From Desmospora profundinema (GTDB lineage: Bacteria; Bacillota; Bacilli; Thermoactinomycetales; DSM-45169): a stretch of 64,000 nucleotides of DNA. The stretch spans positions 310,001-374,000 of the forward strand of contig NZ_JAVDQG010000004.1 in the NCBI RefSeq assembly GCF_031454155.1, written 5' to 3'. The stretch's first letter is position 1. Each line of letters opens with the position of its first letter. Both the position numbers and the translations under genes were made by a program. This document shows, in pieces, positions 8,441 to 15,643 of the stretch. Under the pieces are notes generated by a model. That model ran no database searches, was not told the origin of the DNA, and saw only the letters and a program-made list of their open reading frames with translations.

Positions 8441-9780
8441 ACCTGTTTCGTCTGTCTTTTGCGTACATACGGACCCGGCGGGTGATGGCTGTCCGGTCCC
8501 GCCGTCAGTTGGAAGCTCGCCAGCTGCGGCTGATGCGTCGCCATTTTGGTTTTGTCCTGAAACACTCCCCCTTTTACCGCGACCATTTTCGGGAGGCGAT
8601 AAGGGGGTGGGACGGATCGGATTTGACGTTTGAGAGGCTTGAGGCATTGCCTTTGATGGATAAAGAGTTGATGATGACCCATTTTGACCGATTAAACACC
8701 GCCGGAATTCAAAAGGAGGAAGCGCTGCGCTGCGCATGGCAAGCGGAGGAAACGAGGGATTTCACCCCCCAGATCGGAAAGGTGACGGTTGGCTTGTCCT
8801 CCGGCACCTCCGGTAACCGGGGGTTGTTTCTGGTCAGTCAGGAAGAACGGGAGCGGTGGGCCGGCACTATTTTAGCCAAGGTTCTCCCCCGGGGATTGGC
8901 AAAGAGGGAACGTATCGCTTTTTTCCTGCGGGCCAACAGCAATTTGTATACCTCGGTACGGCGGCGGCGATTGTCGTTTGAATATTACGATCTGCTGCAT
9001 TATCTTTCTGTGCATGTGGAGCGGCTAAACCGGCAACAGCCCACCATTCTGGTGGCCCCTCCTTCTGTGTTGTTATCCTTAAGTAAGGAACAGGCGAGGG
9101 GGAGATTGGCCATCCGGCCTGTCAAAGTCGTCTCCGTGGCCGATGTCCTGGACAACCGGGACCGGGAATTCATAGGAGAGCAGTTGGGGAAGCCGGTTCA
9201 CCAGATTTATCAGTGCACGGAAGGGTTTTTGGCCGCCACTTGTCCTTTTGGTACGCTTCACCTCAACGAAGATCTCGTCCATATCGGGCGGGAGTGGATT
9301 GATAAAGATAGCGGGCGGTTCGTCCCCATCGTGACCGATTTTTCCCGCACGACGCAACCGTTCATCCGCTATCGGTTAAACGATGTCCTGGTATTAAAAA
9401 AAGAACCGTGCCCCTGCGGATCGGTCTTTTCCGCGATCGCGCGGGTGGAGGGGCGTTGTGACGATATCTTTTATCTGAAGGACCAAAAAACAGCTCAAAA
9501 CAAAGCGGTGTTTCCCGACTTCATCCGGCGCGCCGTCTGGCAGGCGGGTGAGGAGGTTGTCCAATACCGGGTGGTTCAACAGGCTCCTGATGCCATCACG
9601 GTCGCCTTTGAAGAGCAGAGCGGAACGGATCGCAAACAGGCGGAAGAACAGATGCGGGCCGCCATGATCCGGTTGTTTAACCGTTTGGACGTTCAACCGG
9701 CCACGATCCGTTTCACTTACTACCAACCTCCGGCAGCGGACAAAAAGCTGCGGCGGGTGGAACGGATGTGGTCCCCATGA
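8437..9780 (+). CDS. Adenylate-forming enzyme, coenzyme F390 synthetase/PaaK-like
   Basis: 447 residues. The AMP-binding P-loop is SSGTSGNRG (121-129). The middle has an aromatic-E-G block (YQCTEGFLAA), then RYRLNDVL and a cysteine pair in CPCGS, as in the phenylacetate-CoA ligase/F390 synthetase branch. Such enzymes activate a carboxylate as acyl-adenylate. It resembles the putative adenylate-forming family found in Bacillus gene clusters. It starts in an ATGA overlap with the MBL gene, so stoichiometric co-translation is likely. The substrate is unknown; a product of the upstream ketosynthase or a partner acid is the natural candidate. Confidence 0.82.
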   Translation: MNLFRLSFAYIRTRRVMAVRSRRQLEARQLRLMRRHFGFVLKHSPFYRDHFREAIRGWDGSDLTFERLEALPLMDKELMMTHFDRLNTAGIQKEEALRCAWQAEETRDFTPQIGKVTVGLSSGTSGNRGLFLVSQEERERWAGTILAKVLPRGLAKRERIAFFLRANSNLYTSVRRRRLSFEYYDLLHYLSVHVERLNRQQPTILVAPPSVLLSLSKEQARGRLAIRPVKVVSVADVLDNRDREFIGEQLGKPVHQIYQCTEGFLAATCPFGTLHLNEDLVHIGREWIDKDSGRFVPIVTDFSRTTQPFIRYRLNDVLVLKKEPCPCGSVFSAIARVEGRCDDIFYLKDQKTAQNKAVFPDFIRRAVWQAGEEVVQYRVVQQAPDAITVAFEEQSGTDRKQAEEQMRAAMIRLFNRLDVQPATIRFTYYQPPAADKKLRRVERMWSP

Positions 9781-10925
9781 CCCCCATCCGTCTACACGAC
9801 TCGAATGCGGCGAAAGGGTTGGACTTTTCCCGCTACCGCCATGGAGAGGCGGTCCGGGACTATTGGATCCCCCTGATGAGGAAACCCTCCACCTGGATCC
9901 GCAATATAGATACCCGCTGTCTCCTTTTGGAAGTAGATGAATGGCTGCTGCCCGTCACCGTCAATGAAGAAGAGTATGACAACTCCTATGTCTGCTCACC
10001 CCATACACAATATATCGGCTATGTGCGCGATGAGCTGCGGATCCTGGAGAATCCCCTCCTGCGCATGGGGGTGCAGGCCGGGCTGGCTCCGCTTGGAGGG
10101 TGGATGAGGCGGGCACGGATCAACCGCATCGTCTTTGTTAACAACTGGCTCCTCTCTACCAATCTGCATGTTCCGTTATCCCGAACCCGGACCCATCAGG
10201 TGGCCCAGTTTCTGCAGGAGCGTTTTCCCGACCATGCGATCGCTTACCGATCCTTGACGGAACTCTTGCATGCCCAGTGGATGCAGGACTTGACCGATGT
10301 GGGTCATGACCTCATTCCCAGCCGTCAGATTTATCTCTTCCACAAGGATGACGACCGCCGTCTGTCACGGCGAGAGCGTAGCCGGATGAAGCAGGATCTC
10401 CGCTTGTTGCAATCCAGCGATTATGAGGTGATGGAACCGGAGGCGATCCACGCCGACGATGCGGAGCGGATCATAGACTTGTACGAACAGCTTTATATCC
10501 ATAAGTACTCGCGCCACAATCCCCAGTTTACTCCGTTATGGATTCGCCGGGCACTGGAAACCGGATTTCTTCATATTCAGGCCTTGCGCAAAGAAGGCCG
10601 CATCAACGGCGTGATCGGCTATTGGATTCGGGATGAGTGGATGACCGCCCCTCTTCTCGGGTATGACCGGACCCGCCCCCAAAAAGAAGGCCTGTACCGG
10701 ATGCTGACGGCGCTTCTGACGCTGGAAGGAAAACGGCGGGGGCTCCATCTGCACTTAAGCGGCGGAGCCGGCAAGTTCAAACTGTACCGCGGGGCAGCAT
10801 CGGCCATCGAATACAGCGCCGTTCTGACCCGTCATCTTCCCGTCCATCGCCGGATAGCGTGGCGGGCGTTAACCCTCATCCTAAAACAGGCAGCGGTGCC
10901 GCTGGTAAAAATATATCAGGCGTAA
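9777..10925 (+). CDS. GNAT/FemAB-like acyltransferase, last gene of cluster
   Basis: 382 residues from ATG 9777 in a 4-base overlap (ATGA); GTG 9768 is an alternative. The C-terminal half has the GNAT/FemAB character: an alpha-beta core with GVIGYWI, an L-G-Y-D strand, and K(E)GLYRMLTALLT followed by HLSGGAGKFKLYRG. The N-terminal half is less familiar. The likely role is transfer of an acyl or aminoacyl group onto an amine, finishing a pathway product. A perfect hairpin follows the stop directly, so the operon ends here. Confidence 0.7.
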   Translation: MTPIRLHDSNAAKGLDFSRYRHGEAVRDYWIPLMRKPSTWIRNIDTRCLLLEVDEWLLPVTVNEEEYDNSYVCSPHTQYIGYVRDELRILENPLLRMGVQAGLAPLGGWMRRARINRIVFVNNWLLSTNLHVPLSRTRTHQVAQFLQERFPDHAIAYRSLTELLHAQWMQDLTDVGHDLIPSRQIYLFHKDDDRRLSRRERSRMKQDLRLLQSSDYEVMEPEAIHADDAERIIDLYEQLYIHKYSRHNPQFTPLWIRRALETGFLHIQALRKEGRINGVIGYWIRDEWMTAPLLGYDRTRPQKEGLYRMLTALLTLEGKRRGLHLHLSGGAGKFKLYRGAASAIEYSAVLTRHLPVHRRIAWRALTLILKQAAVPLVKIYQA

Positions 10926-10962
10926 TTTTAAGGGCTTCTCATGGGATGAGAAGCCCTTAAAA
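10926..10962 (+). terminator. Perfect 17-bp inverted repeat ending the six-gene cluster
   Basis: TTTTAAGGGCTTCTCAT, loop GGG, then its exact complement. The A and T runs are part of the stem, so it can end transcription from either side. Confidence 0.75.
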
Positions 10963-11062
10963 CTGGACTTTTATAGTTGTTCTTTTAGGCTGGACGCTAT
11001 TCTTTGTTGTGAATGAGACGCTTAAAGAGGACTGTACATAGAGGGTTAAGATATAGAGCCCG

Positions 11063-11071
11063 TGGTATAAT
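11063..11071 (+). promoter_or_regulatory. Extended -10 promoter of the toxin-antitoxin pair
   Basis: TGGTATAAT is a near-perfect extended -10 element, 22 bases ahead of the antitoxin start. No clear -35. Confidence 0.6.
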
Positions 11072-11092
11072 GAAAACTAGGAGGTGTCTTGG

Positions 11093-11359
11093 ATGGCTGT
11101 AAACAAAGAAGATGCCCATAAACTCCTTGATCAATTGAATGAGAAAGAAACTGAATATGCTGTCAGGATCCTCAGCATTGTTCTTAAGCATCCTAATCAG
11201 GAAAAGCTGATGGAAGAAATTGAAGAATATCTGGATGATCTGGATCTGGTCGAGCGATTTGGTGATCGAGCGAACGCTTCCCCCGATCAATTCAAAACTC
11301 TTTCGGAAGGAATGACTATGAAAGAACTCCTTGAAGAGTATCGGAGGAACAAAAAATGA
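11093..11359 (+). CDS. Putative antitoxin of a type II toxin-antitoxin pair
   Basis: 88 residues from ATG 11093, with AGGAGGTG just upstream. Small, acidic and helical (KLMEEIEEYLDDLDLVERFGDR), ending in a basic tail (EEYRRNKK). The last codons overlap the next gene by ATGA. Size, order and coupling are those of an antitoxin preceding a RelE-like toxin. No DNA-binding fold is obvious, and the assignment rests mainly on the neighbour. Confidence 0.6.
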   Translation: MAVNKEDAHKLLDQLNEKETEYAVRILSIVLKHPNQEKLMEEIEEYLDDLDLVERFGDRANASPDQFKTLSEGMTMKELLEEYRRNKK

Positions 11360-11709
11360 AGATCCAGTTCTTCGAGGGGTTTCAAGAGGATTTAGACCGG
11401 GTTGCCATAGAAGCCGTGGAACCCGATGAAGTACTCTCTTGTATTGACAAAGCGATCCAAGAGATCATAAAGCATCCAGAGCATGCTGCTATTTTAAAGG
11501 AACCACCACTGATTGGCTTTCGCAAAAAGAAATTTCATTCCAACCTACATCCGCAGGAAGGATTTAAACCTGATCTGCGGTTAATTTATTCATACGATTC
11601 AAAACAGGAACTCATCTATATTTTCGGGTGTGGTTATCGCAAACTCCGGTCAAAAGAAGATGTGTATGAGTTTATGAATCAGCGGATTATGGGTGAGACA
11701 AAGGAATAA
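11356..11709 (+). CDS. RelE/ParE-like toxin
   Basis: 117 residues, coupled to the antitoxin by ATGA. The C-terminal pattern matches the RelE superfamily: PDLRLIYSYD, a hydrophobic strand (LIYIFGCGYRK), then a short helix. RelE-type proteins cut mRNA at the ribosome or inhibit gyrase. Basic residues are conserved in the KKFHSN and YRKLR segments. The module is followed at once by a repeat element, typical of a variable locus. Confidence 0.65.
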   Translation: MKIQFFEGFQEDLDRVAIEAVEPDEVLSCIDKAIQEIIKHPEHAAILKEPPLIGFRKKKFHSNLHPQEGFKPDLRLIYSYDSKQELIYIFGCGYRKLRSKEDVYEFMNQRIMGETKE

Positions 11710-11721
11710 TCATAGGGGATA

Positions 11722-11913
11722 CTAGGGCCCTGTGTGGTCATTCATTTTTCCGTGGGAAAAAGGTGTGGCTAGCGGAGAGCCTTTGCACTCATAGAGCACA
11801 AGTCTCGCCTGGTTTACTTCGTTCCAGGTCTCGCTATGCACTTTTTGCAACGAAACGAAGACAGCCATACCAATCCGGTATCGCGCCTTACGGATTGTTC
11901 AGACACGCCCTAA
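11722..11913 (+). repeat. Nested MITE-like repeat, copy A (outer plus inner module)
   Basis: About 192 bp. The ends are CTAGGGCCCTGTGTGG and TCAGACACGCCCTAA, imperfect terminal inverted repeats with YTAR-like flanks. Subterminal arms (GGTGTGGCT.. and ..AGCCATACC) pair, so the element can fold into one long hairpin. The centre carries the ~53-bp inner module (GCACTCATAGAGC... to ...CTCGCTATGCAC). No coding capacity. Confidence 0.85.
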
Positions 11914-11943
11914 AAAGCAGCAACTTTTAAAATGAACAAGTTA

Positions 11944-11961
11944 AGCCGCCTTTAGGCGGCT
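11944..11961. terminator. Hairpin terminator between the repeat and the DinB gene
   Basis: AGCCGCCT TT AGGCGGCT followed by TTCTTT on the plus strand. It lies at the 3' side of the minus-strand DinB gene and may serve both directions. Confidence 0.6.
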
Positions 11962-11984
11962 TTCTTTACTACTCTCTATTGTAT

Positions 11985-12503
11985 CTAACCATGCACTTTC
12001 TCCTTCTTATACCACTCCCGCAGGCGACGGATTTGTCCCTGGTGGTACATCGAGTGCCCCGCCATATGCCACAGCACATACCGTACACTGGCCGGTTCCG
12101 GCCACCAGGGCACGGTGACGGAAAGGGTGGCGTCCGTTTCGGTGCGCGTCATCAGGTACTCATGAACTCGGTCAAGGACACTTCGGTAAGAAGCCAACAA
12201 AGAGTCCACCGGCTGACCGTTTACGGTGGGCAGGCGTCCGTCTTCGGTACGGTCGGGGCCGAATTCATCGATTAATTTCTCAGAGGGCTCCCCCTTGATG
12301 CAATATAGGTAGCCGAGGTCGGTAGCGGCAAGGTGTTGGATCAGCGTGCCCGTCGAGTTTACCTCTCCGGTCGGACCCCGGTAATCCACTTCGTCTTGGC
12401 TCATATCGCTGACCAGTCGGCTCAGCCTGTGAAACGCGTCTTCCATCAAACCAAACGGAACGGACAAATCTTCTGGCAGATTGGGACTGGTAAGATCCCG
12501 CAT
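11985..12503 (-). CDS. DinB/YfiT-like family protein
   Basis: 172 residues from ATG 12503 behind AAAGGAGG. Four-helix DinB-like fold: the N-terminal helix ends in LSRLVSDMSQDE, a first metal-ligand histidine lies in LIQHLAATDLGYL, and a second pair in LWHMAGHSMYHQGQIRRL near the C terminus. That spaced histidine triad is the hallmark of the DinB/YfiT metal-dependent superfamily, which includes thiol transferases and uncharacterised stress proteins. It is monocistronic, between two repeat copies. Confidence 0.85.
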   Translation of the reverse strand: MRDLTSPNLPEDLSVPFGLMEDAFHRLSRLVSDMSQDEVDYRGPTGEVNSTGTLIQHLAATDLGYLYCIKGEPSEKLIDEFGPDRTEDGRLPTVNGQPVDSLLASYRSVLDRVHEYLMTRTETDATLSVTVPWWPEPASVRYVLWHMAGHSMYHQGQIRRLREWYKKEKVHG

Positions 12504-12612
12504 GGCAGGGCCTCCTTTAAGACTATTGTTGCAGATCGACCTTATCGAAGTTTTTTCCTGTCAGGTGATTCCAACTCCTCTGGGCTGTGGCGGGTGATCC
12601 CACTATCGTCTA

Positions 12613-12811
12613 TTAAGGCCTGTCTGGTGATTTAATCTTCCGTGAGTAGAAGGGAGGGTCGGTATGGCTGGCGGAGAGCCTTTGCACTCACAGAGCACAA
12701 GTCTCGCCTAGGTCACTTCGTTCCTGGTCTCGCTATGCGCTTTTTGCAACGAAACGAAGACAGCCATACCGACCCGGAATCTTGCCTTACGGATGTTCAG
12801 ACACACCCTAG
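12613..12811 (+). repeat. Nested MITE-like repeat, copy B
   Basis: 199 bp, from TTAAGGCCTGTCTGG to CAGACACACCCTAG, with the subterminal arms GGTCGGTATGGCTG and CAGCCATACCGACC perfectly paired and the inner module present. It ends 11 bases beyond the stop codon of the yjzC-like gene. Confidence 0.88.
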
Positions 12812-12822
12812 TGGATTTTGCT

Positions 12823-13002
12823 TTACGTTTTCTTTGGTGGCCCAATCCACTTCCACGTACGATCAGGCTCTTGAGTAGGCGGTAAACGATCATCCCCCGG
12901 CTCCATGGTGATCCGTCGGGGGTTAGTAATCTTTTCCCCGCCGGGACCTCTTTCTTCGTATTCACCTGGATGATCCGGTTTTTCCCCGGGCTTTTTTCCT
13001 AT
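12823..13002 (-). CDS. YjzC-like small protein whose start codon position is ATA
   Basis: Read on the minus strand, a 59-codon frame runs from 13002 to the TAA at 12825-12823. It includes GEYEERG, ITNPRRITMEPGDD, LPPT and RTWKWIG, the pattern of the YjzC family (G-x-Y-x-E-x-G, then P-x-x-I-x-L-x-x-G-D). A full AAAGGAGGG site (13009-13017) lies seven bases ahead of the expected start, yet the codon there is ATA, not ATG. No in-frame ATG, GTG or TTG occurs in the first 30 codons. Either ATA serves as a weak start or a single G-to-A change has silenced an otherwise intact gene. Function of the family is unknown. Confidence 0.6.
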   Translation of the reverse strand: MGKKPGEKPDHPGEYEERGPGGEKITNPRRITMEPGDDRLPPTQEPDRTWKWIGPPKKT

Positions 13003-13297
13003 GATTATCCCTCCTTTTTTCTTGTAATAATTTTCTGGTCATTTCTGTTCCATTATTCGATGATGGAACTCCCTTGTCCTCCCGCTTTGATTGGGTATTC
13101 GGCTTCATCTAAAAGTAGGGAAAAAAGAAAAGCATCCCGGAAGGCAGGAATCCTTTTGGTTCATGGTGAATGGAAAAATGGTTTTGGGTGGTATAGATCT
13201 TCACAAAAAAGAAGGTGCTTACCTGGATTCAATCGGGCACCGTGAAGAAGCATCATCCGAGTGGAAGCGAGATGGAAGGAAAGAGAGGAGAAAGCGT

Positions 13298-13738
13298 ATG
13301 GAAAATCCGAGCTGGCTGTTTGTAATCGCAACAGCCATAGCTGTAGTGGGGATTGTGATTATTTTTAAACAGTTGATCTCCAGAGTGCACGAACAGGGGG
13401 AGAAGTTTGAATCTAAAAAAGAATTGGCTTCCTTTTTAATGAAATTGGCAATGGTCGAAGGGATTCCGATCGTTATGATTGCCTTTGGGATGATGCAGAT
13501 CATGGAGACCACCGGAATCGATTACGTCATACCGCTCATTCTGATTTTTTGCTTCCTGTTGTTTGGCCTGATTCAGATCTTTCTTACCCGCCAACAAGTG
13601 AACAACGATCCGCGGACACCGGAGCAAGTGAAGCGATTGGTTTCCGGCTATAGCATATTGGGCGCGGCTTTTGCTTCTGCATTTCCGATTATATCCATTG
13701 CACTGATCTTCATGACACAGGAGTTCCAGACCCTGTAA
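13298..13738 (+). CDS. Small four-helix membrane protein, unknown function
   Basis: 146 residues from ATG 13298 behind GAGAGGAGAAAG; the open frame extends 69 codons upstream without a better start. Hydrophobic segments lie at about 6-24, 50-68, 75-95 and 118-140, with charged loops between. The second (GIPIVMIAFGMMQIM) and fourth (GYSILGAAFASAFPIISIALIF) carry small-residue packing patterns. I do not recognise a family. It stands alone between the yjzC-like gene and IS200/IS605 debris. Confidence 0.65.
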   Translation: MENPSWLFVIATAIAVVGIVIIFKQLISRVHEQGEKFESKKELASFLMKLAMVEGIPIVMIAFGMMQIMETTGIDYVIPLILIFCFLLFGLIQIFLTRQQVNNDPRTPEQVKRLVSGYSILGAAFASAFPIISIALIFMTQEFQTL

Positions 13739-13754
13739 AAGATGATAGGGATGA

Positions 13755-13862
13755 CAAGCGAGCCGGTGCTCACTTCGGGGAAGCTACCGGCCCTAAAGGG
13801 ATGTAATACCGGAATGAACCTCCCCCGCCTACGCTAACGCAAAGAGGCGGAGGTTTCTTGCC
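13755..13862 (+). mobile_element. Relic of an IS200/IS605-type right end
   Basis: The stretch GAGCCGGTGCTCACTTCGG... followed by a CCTCC...CGCCT / AGGCGGAGG hairpin and TTTCTTGCC resembles the 3' end of tnpB elements with their terminal stem-loop. No tnpA or tnpB coding sequence remains. The resemblance is recalled, not computed. Confidence 0.45.
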
Positions 13863-14164
13863 AAGAGGAGTCCAGATGCTTTCATGTGTATAAGGGTTTG
13901 CCTCACACACTCGATCGAAGATCGGAAGTCATCTGAATCCCTAAGCAAGCAACATGTACATGTGTACATGGGTCGGAACAGACCATCTACTACTTCACGC
14001 TGATGCGATCCGTAGATACTTGCTCCTTTTTGGCGCAATAGGATTGATTTACGCTCTTGCGGGAATGATTTTACGCCATGACCGCTTTTCCTCATGGCAA
14101 CCCCCTATCATTCGGTTGTCAAGGAACATATGTTCATTATACATGATTTTCGCCTTTCTTTTCC

Positions 14165-14262
14165 AGAGAAAAAGAAAGGTTTGCCCTTGTCATCCCCACA
14201 AGGGGGATTCGGGCAAAGCGCCATTCATCTCACCACCTGAAGAGGTGGGAGACTTCTGGCGC
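14165..14262 (+). mobile_element. Second IS200/IS605-type end relic
   Basis: CTCACCACCTGAAGAGGTGGGAG hairpin region in a TTCATCTCACC...GACTTCTGGCG context, characteristic of the ends of IS605-group elements. It differs from the relic 300 bases upstream, so two different elements left ends here. Between them (13863-14164) I see no gene. Confidence 0.45.
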
Positions 14263-14437
14263 ATGACGTTAAACCAAGAAATGAATACGATGAATGAAAT
14301 CATTAGAACTGGATCAAGAACAGCTAACACCGAAGTTGGACCATGATCCGTGGTTTCTCCCGGATATTGAGAGAAGGAATTGATATTTCGCATGTCGAAG
14401 AGTATAGCGGATTACCTCAACAAAGGAGCTATGATCG

Positions 14438-15595
14438 ATGATTTTCATTCAACATGCGGAAATTCGCACGATTGCCAACGGTACCTTGCAACACGCCTCC
14501 ATCCTGCTCCAGGATGGAAAAATCAAAGAGATCGGTTCCGATCTAGAGCCACTGGCCGGAGCGCAAGTGATCAACGGTGCCGGGAAGGTAGTGACACCGG
14601 GGCTGATCGATGTCCATACTCATTTGGGGATATTTGAGGAAGCGGTCGGTCCCGCCGGGGTGGATGTCAACGAGCTGACCAACCCGGCCACGCCGCATTT
14701 ACGGGCTTTGGATGCCATCAATCCCCATGAGCAGGGCTTTATCGATGCGGTTCAAGCCGGGGTGACCACGGTACAGGTGATGCCCGGTAGCGGTAACGTG
14801 ATCGGCGGCGAGATGGTGGTGCTGAAAACCCATGGGTCCGTCGTCGATGAGATGGTCCTGTTAAGCCCTTCGGGATTGAAAATCGCATTCGGAGAAAATC
14901 CCAAACGCGTCTATGGCGGAAAGGATAAGCTGCCGTCCACCCGCATGGGAATCGCCGCGGTGTTGCGGGAGAATCTCGTCAAGGCACAAAACTATCGGAA
15001 TAAGTGGGAAAAGGCTCCGGCGGATCCCGAAAAGCTGCCGGAACGGGATCTGAAGATGGAGATCCTGGTGAAGGTGTTAAAACGGGAGATTCCCGTCCGG
15101 GCCCATGCCCATCGGGCCGATGACATTGCAACGGCCTTGCGGATCGCCGAAGAGTTTCAGTTTGAACTGACGATTGAACATTGTACGGAAGGTCACAAGA
15201 TTCCCCAGTGGATCTCAAGCAAAGGCGTACGGGTGGCCGTGGGGCCGACGATGTCCAATCGCTCTAAAATCGAGCTGGGTGATAAAGGCTGGCATACCCT
15301 GACGGCGCTGGCGGATTACGATGTTCCGTTTTCCATTACGACCGACCATCCAGTTGTTCCCATCGAAACATTGATCACCGCCGCTGCCTATGCGGTGGCC
15401 GACGGCTTGGATGAGGAGCTGGCCTGGGAAGCCATCACCCTGAATGCCGCCAAGCATTTGCAGGTGGAAGATCGGGTCGGCTCCCTGGAAGCGGGCAAAG
15501 ATGCCGATGTCGTTATCTGGAACGGGGATCCGCTCGATTTCCGGACAAAGGTGGAAACGACGATCATCGACGGGAAGGTCGTCTATCAGCGGTAG
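14438..15595 (+). CDS. Amidohydrolase (imidazolonepropionase-like)
   Basis: 385 residues from ATG 14438 with AAAGGAG nine bases upstream. A beta-sandwich N-terminus (IQHAEIRTIANGTL) leads to the metal motif DVHTHLG near residue 58, then VRAHAHRADD and FELTIEHCTEGH (further histidine ligands) and a late aspartate in SITTDHPVVP. The C-terminal GSLEAGKDADVVIWNGDPL is the usual sandwich closure. The superfamily hydrolyses C-N bonds in cyclic amides and related compounds. The substrate is not evident and the gene is monocistronic. Confidence 0.85.
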   Translation: MIFIQHAEIRTIANGTLQHASILLQDGKIKEIGSDLEPLAGAQVINGAGKVVTPGLIDVHTHLGIFEEAVGPAGVDVNELTNPATPHLRALDAINPHEQGFIDAVQAGVTTVQVMPGSGNVIGGEMVVLKTHGSVVDEMVLLSPSGLKIAFGENPKRVYGGKDKLPSTRMGIAAVLRENLVKAQNYRNKWEKAPADPEKLPERDLKMEILVKVLKREIPVRAHAHRADDIATALRIAEEFQFELTIEHCTEGHKIPQWISSKGVRVAVGPTMSNRSKIELGDKGWHTLTALADYDVPFSITTDHPVVPIETLITAAAYAVADGLDEELAWEAITLNAAKHLQVEDRVGSLEAGKDADVVIWNGDPLDFRTKVETTIIDGKVVYQR

Positions 15596-15602
15596 CCAGA
15601 AT

Positions 15603-15643
15603 AAAACCCCGCACCGAATTATTCCGGTGGGGGGTTATTTTTC
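15603..15643. terminator. Bidirectional terminator between amidohydrolase and clpE
   Basis: AACCCCGCACCG, 7-base loop, CCGGTGGGGGGTT followed by ATTTTT. The clpE stop codon lies in the loop. Confidence 0.75.

Noticed and set aside
12708-12965. 85-codon minus-strand frame
   Set aside because: A different frame of the yjzC-like gene running into repeat copy B; its tail is the repeat sequence itself, also seen in other copies.
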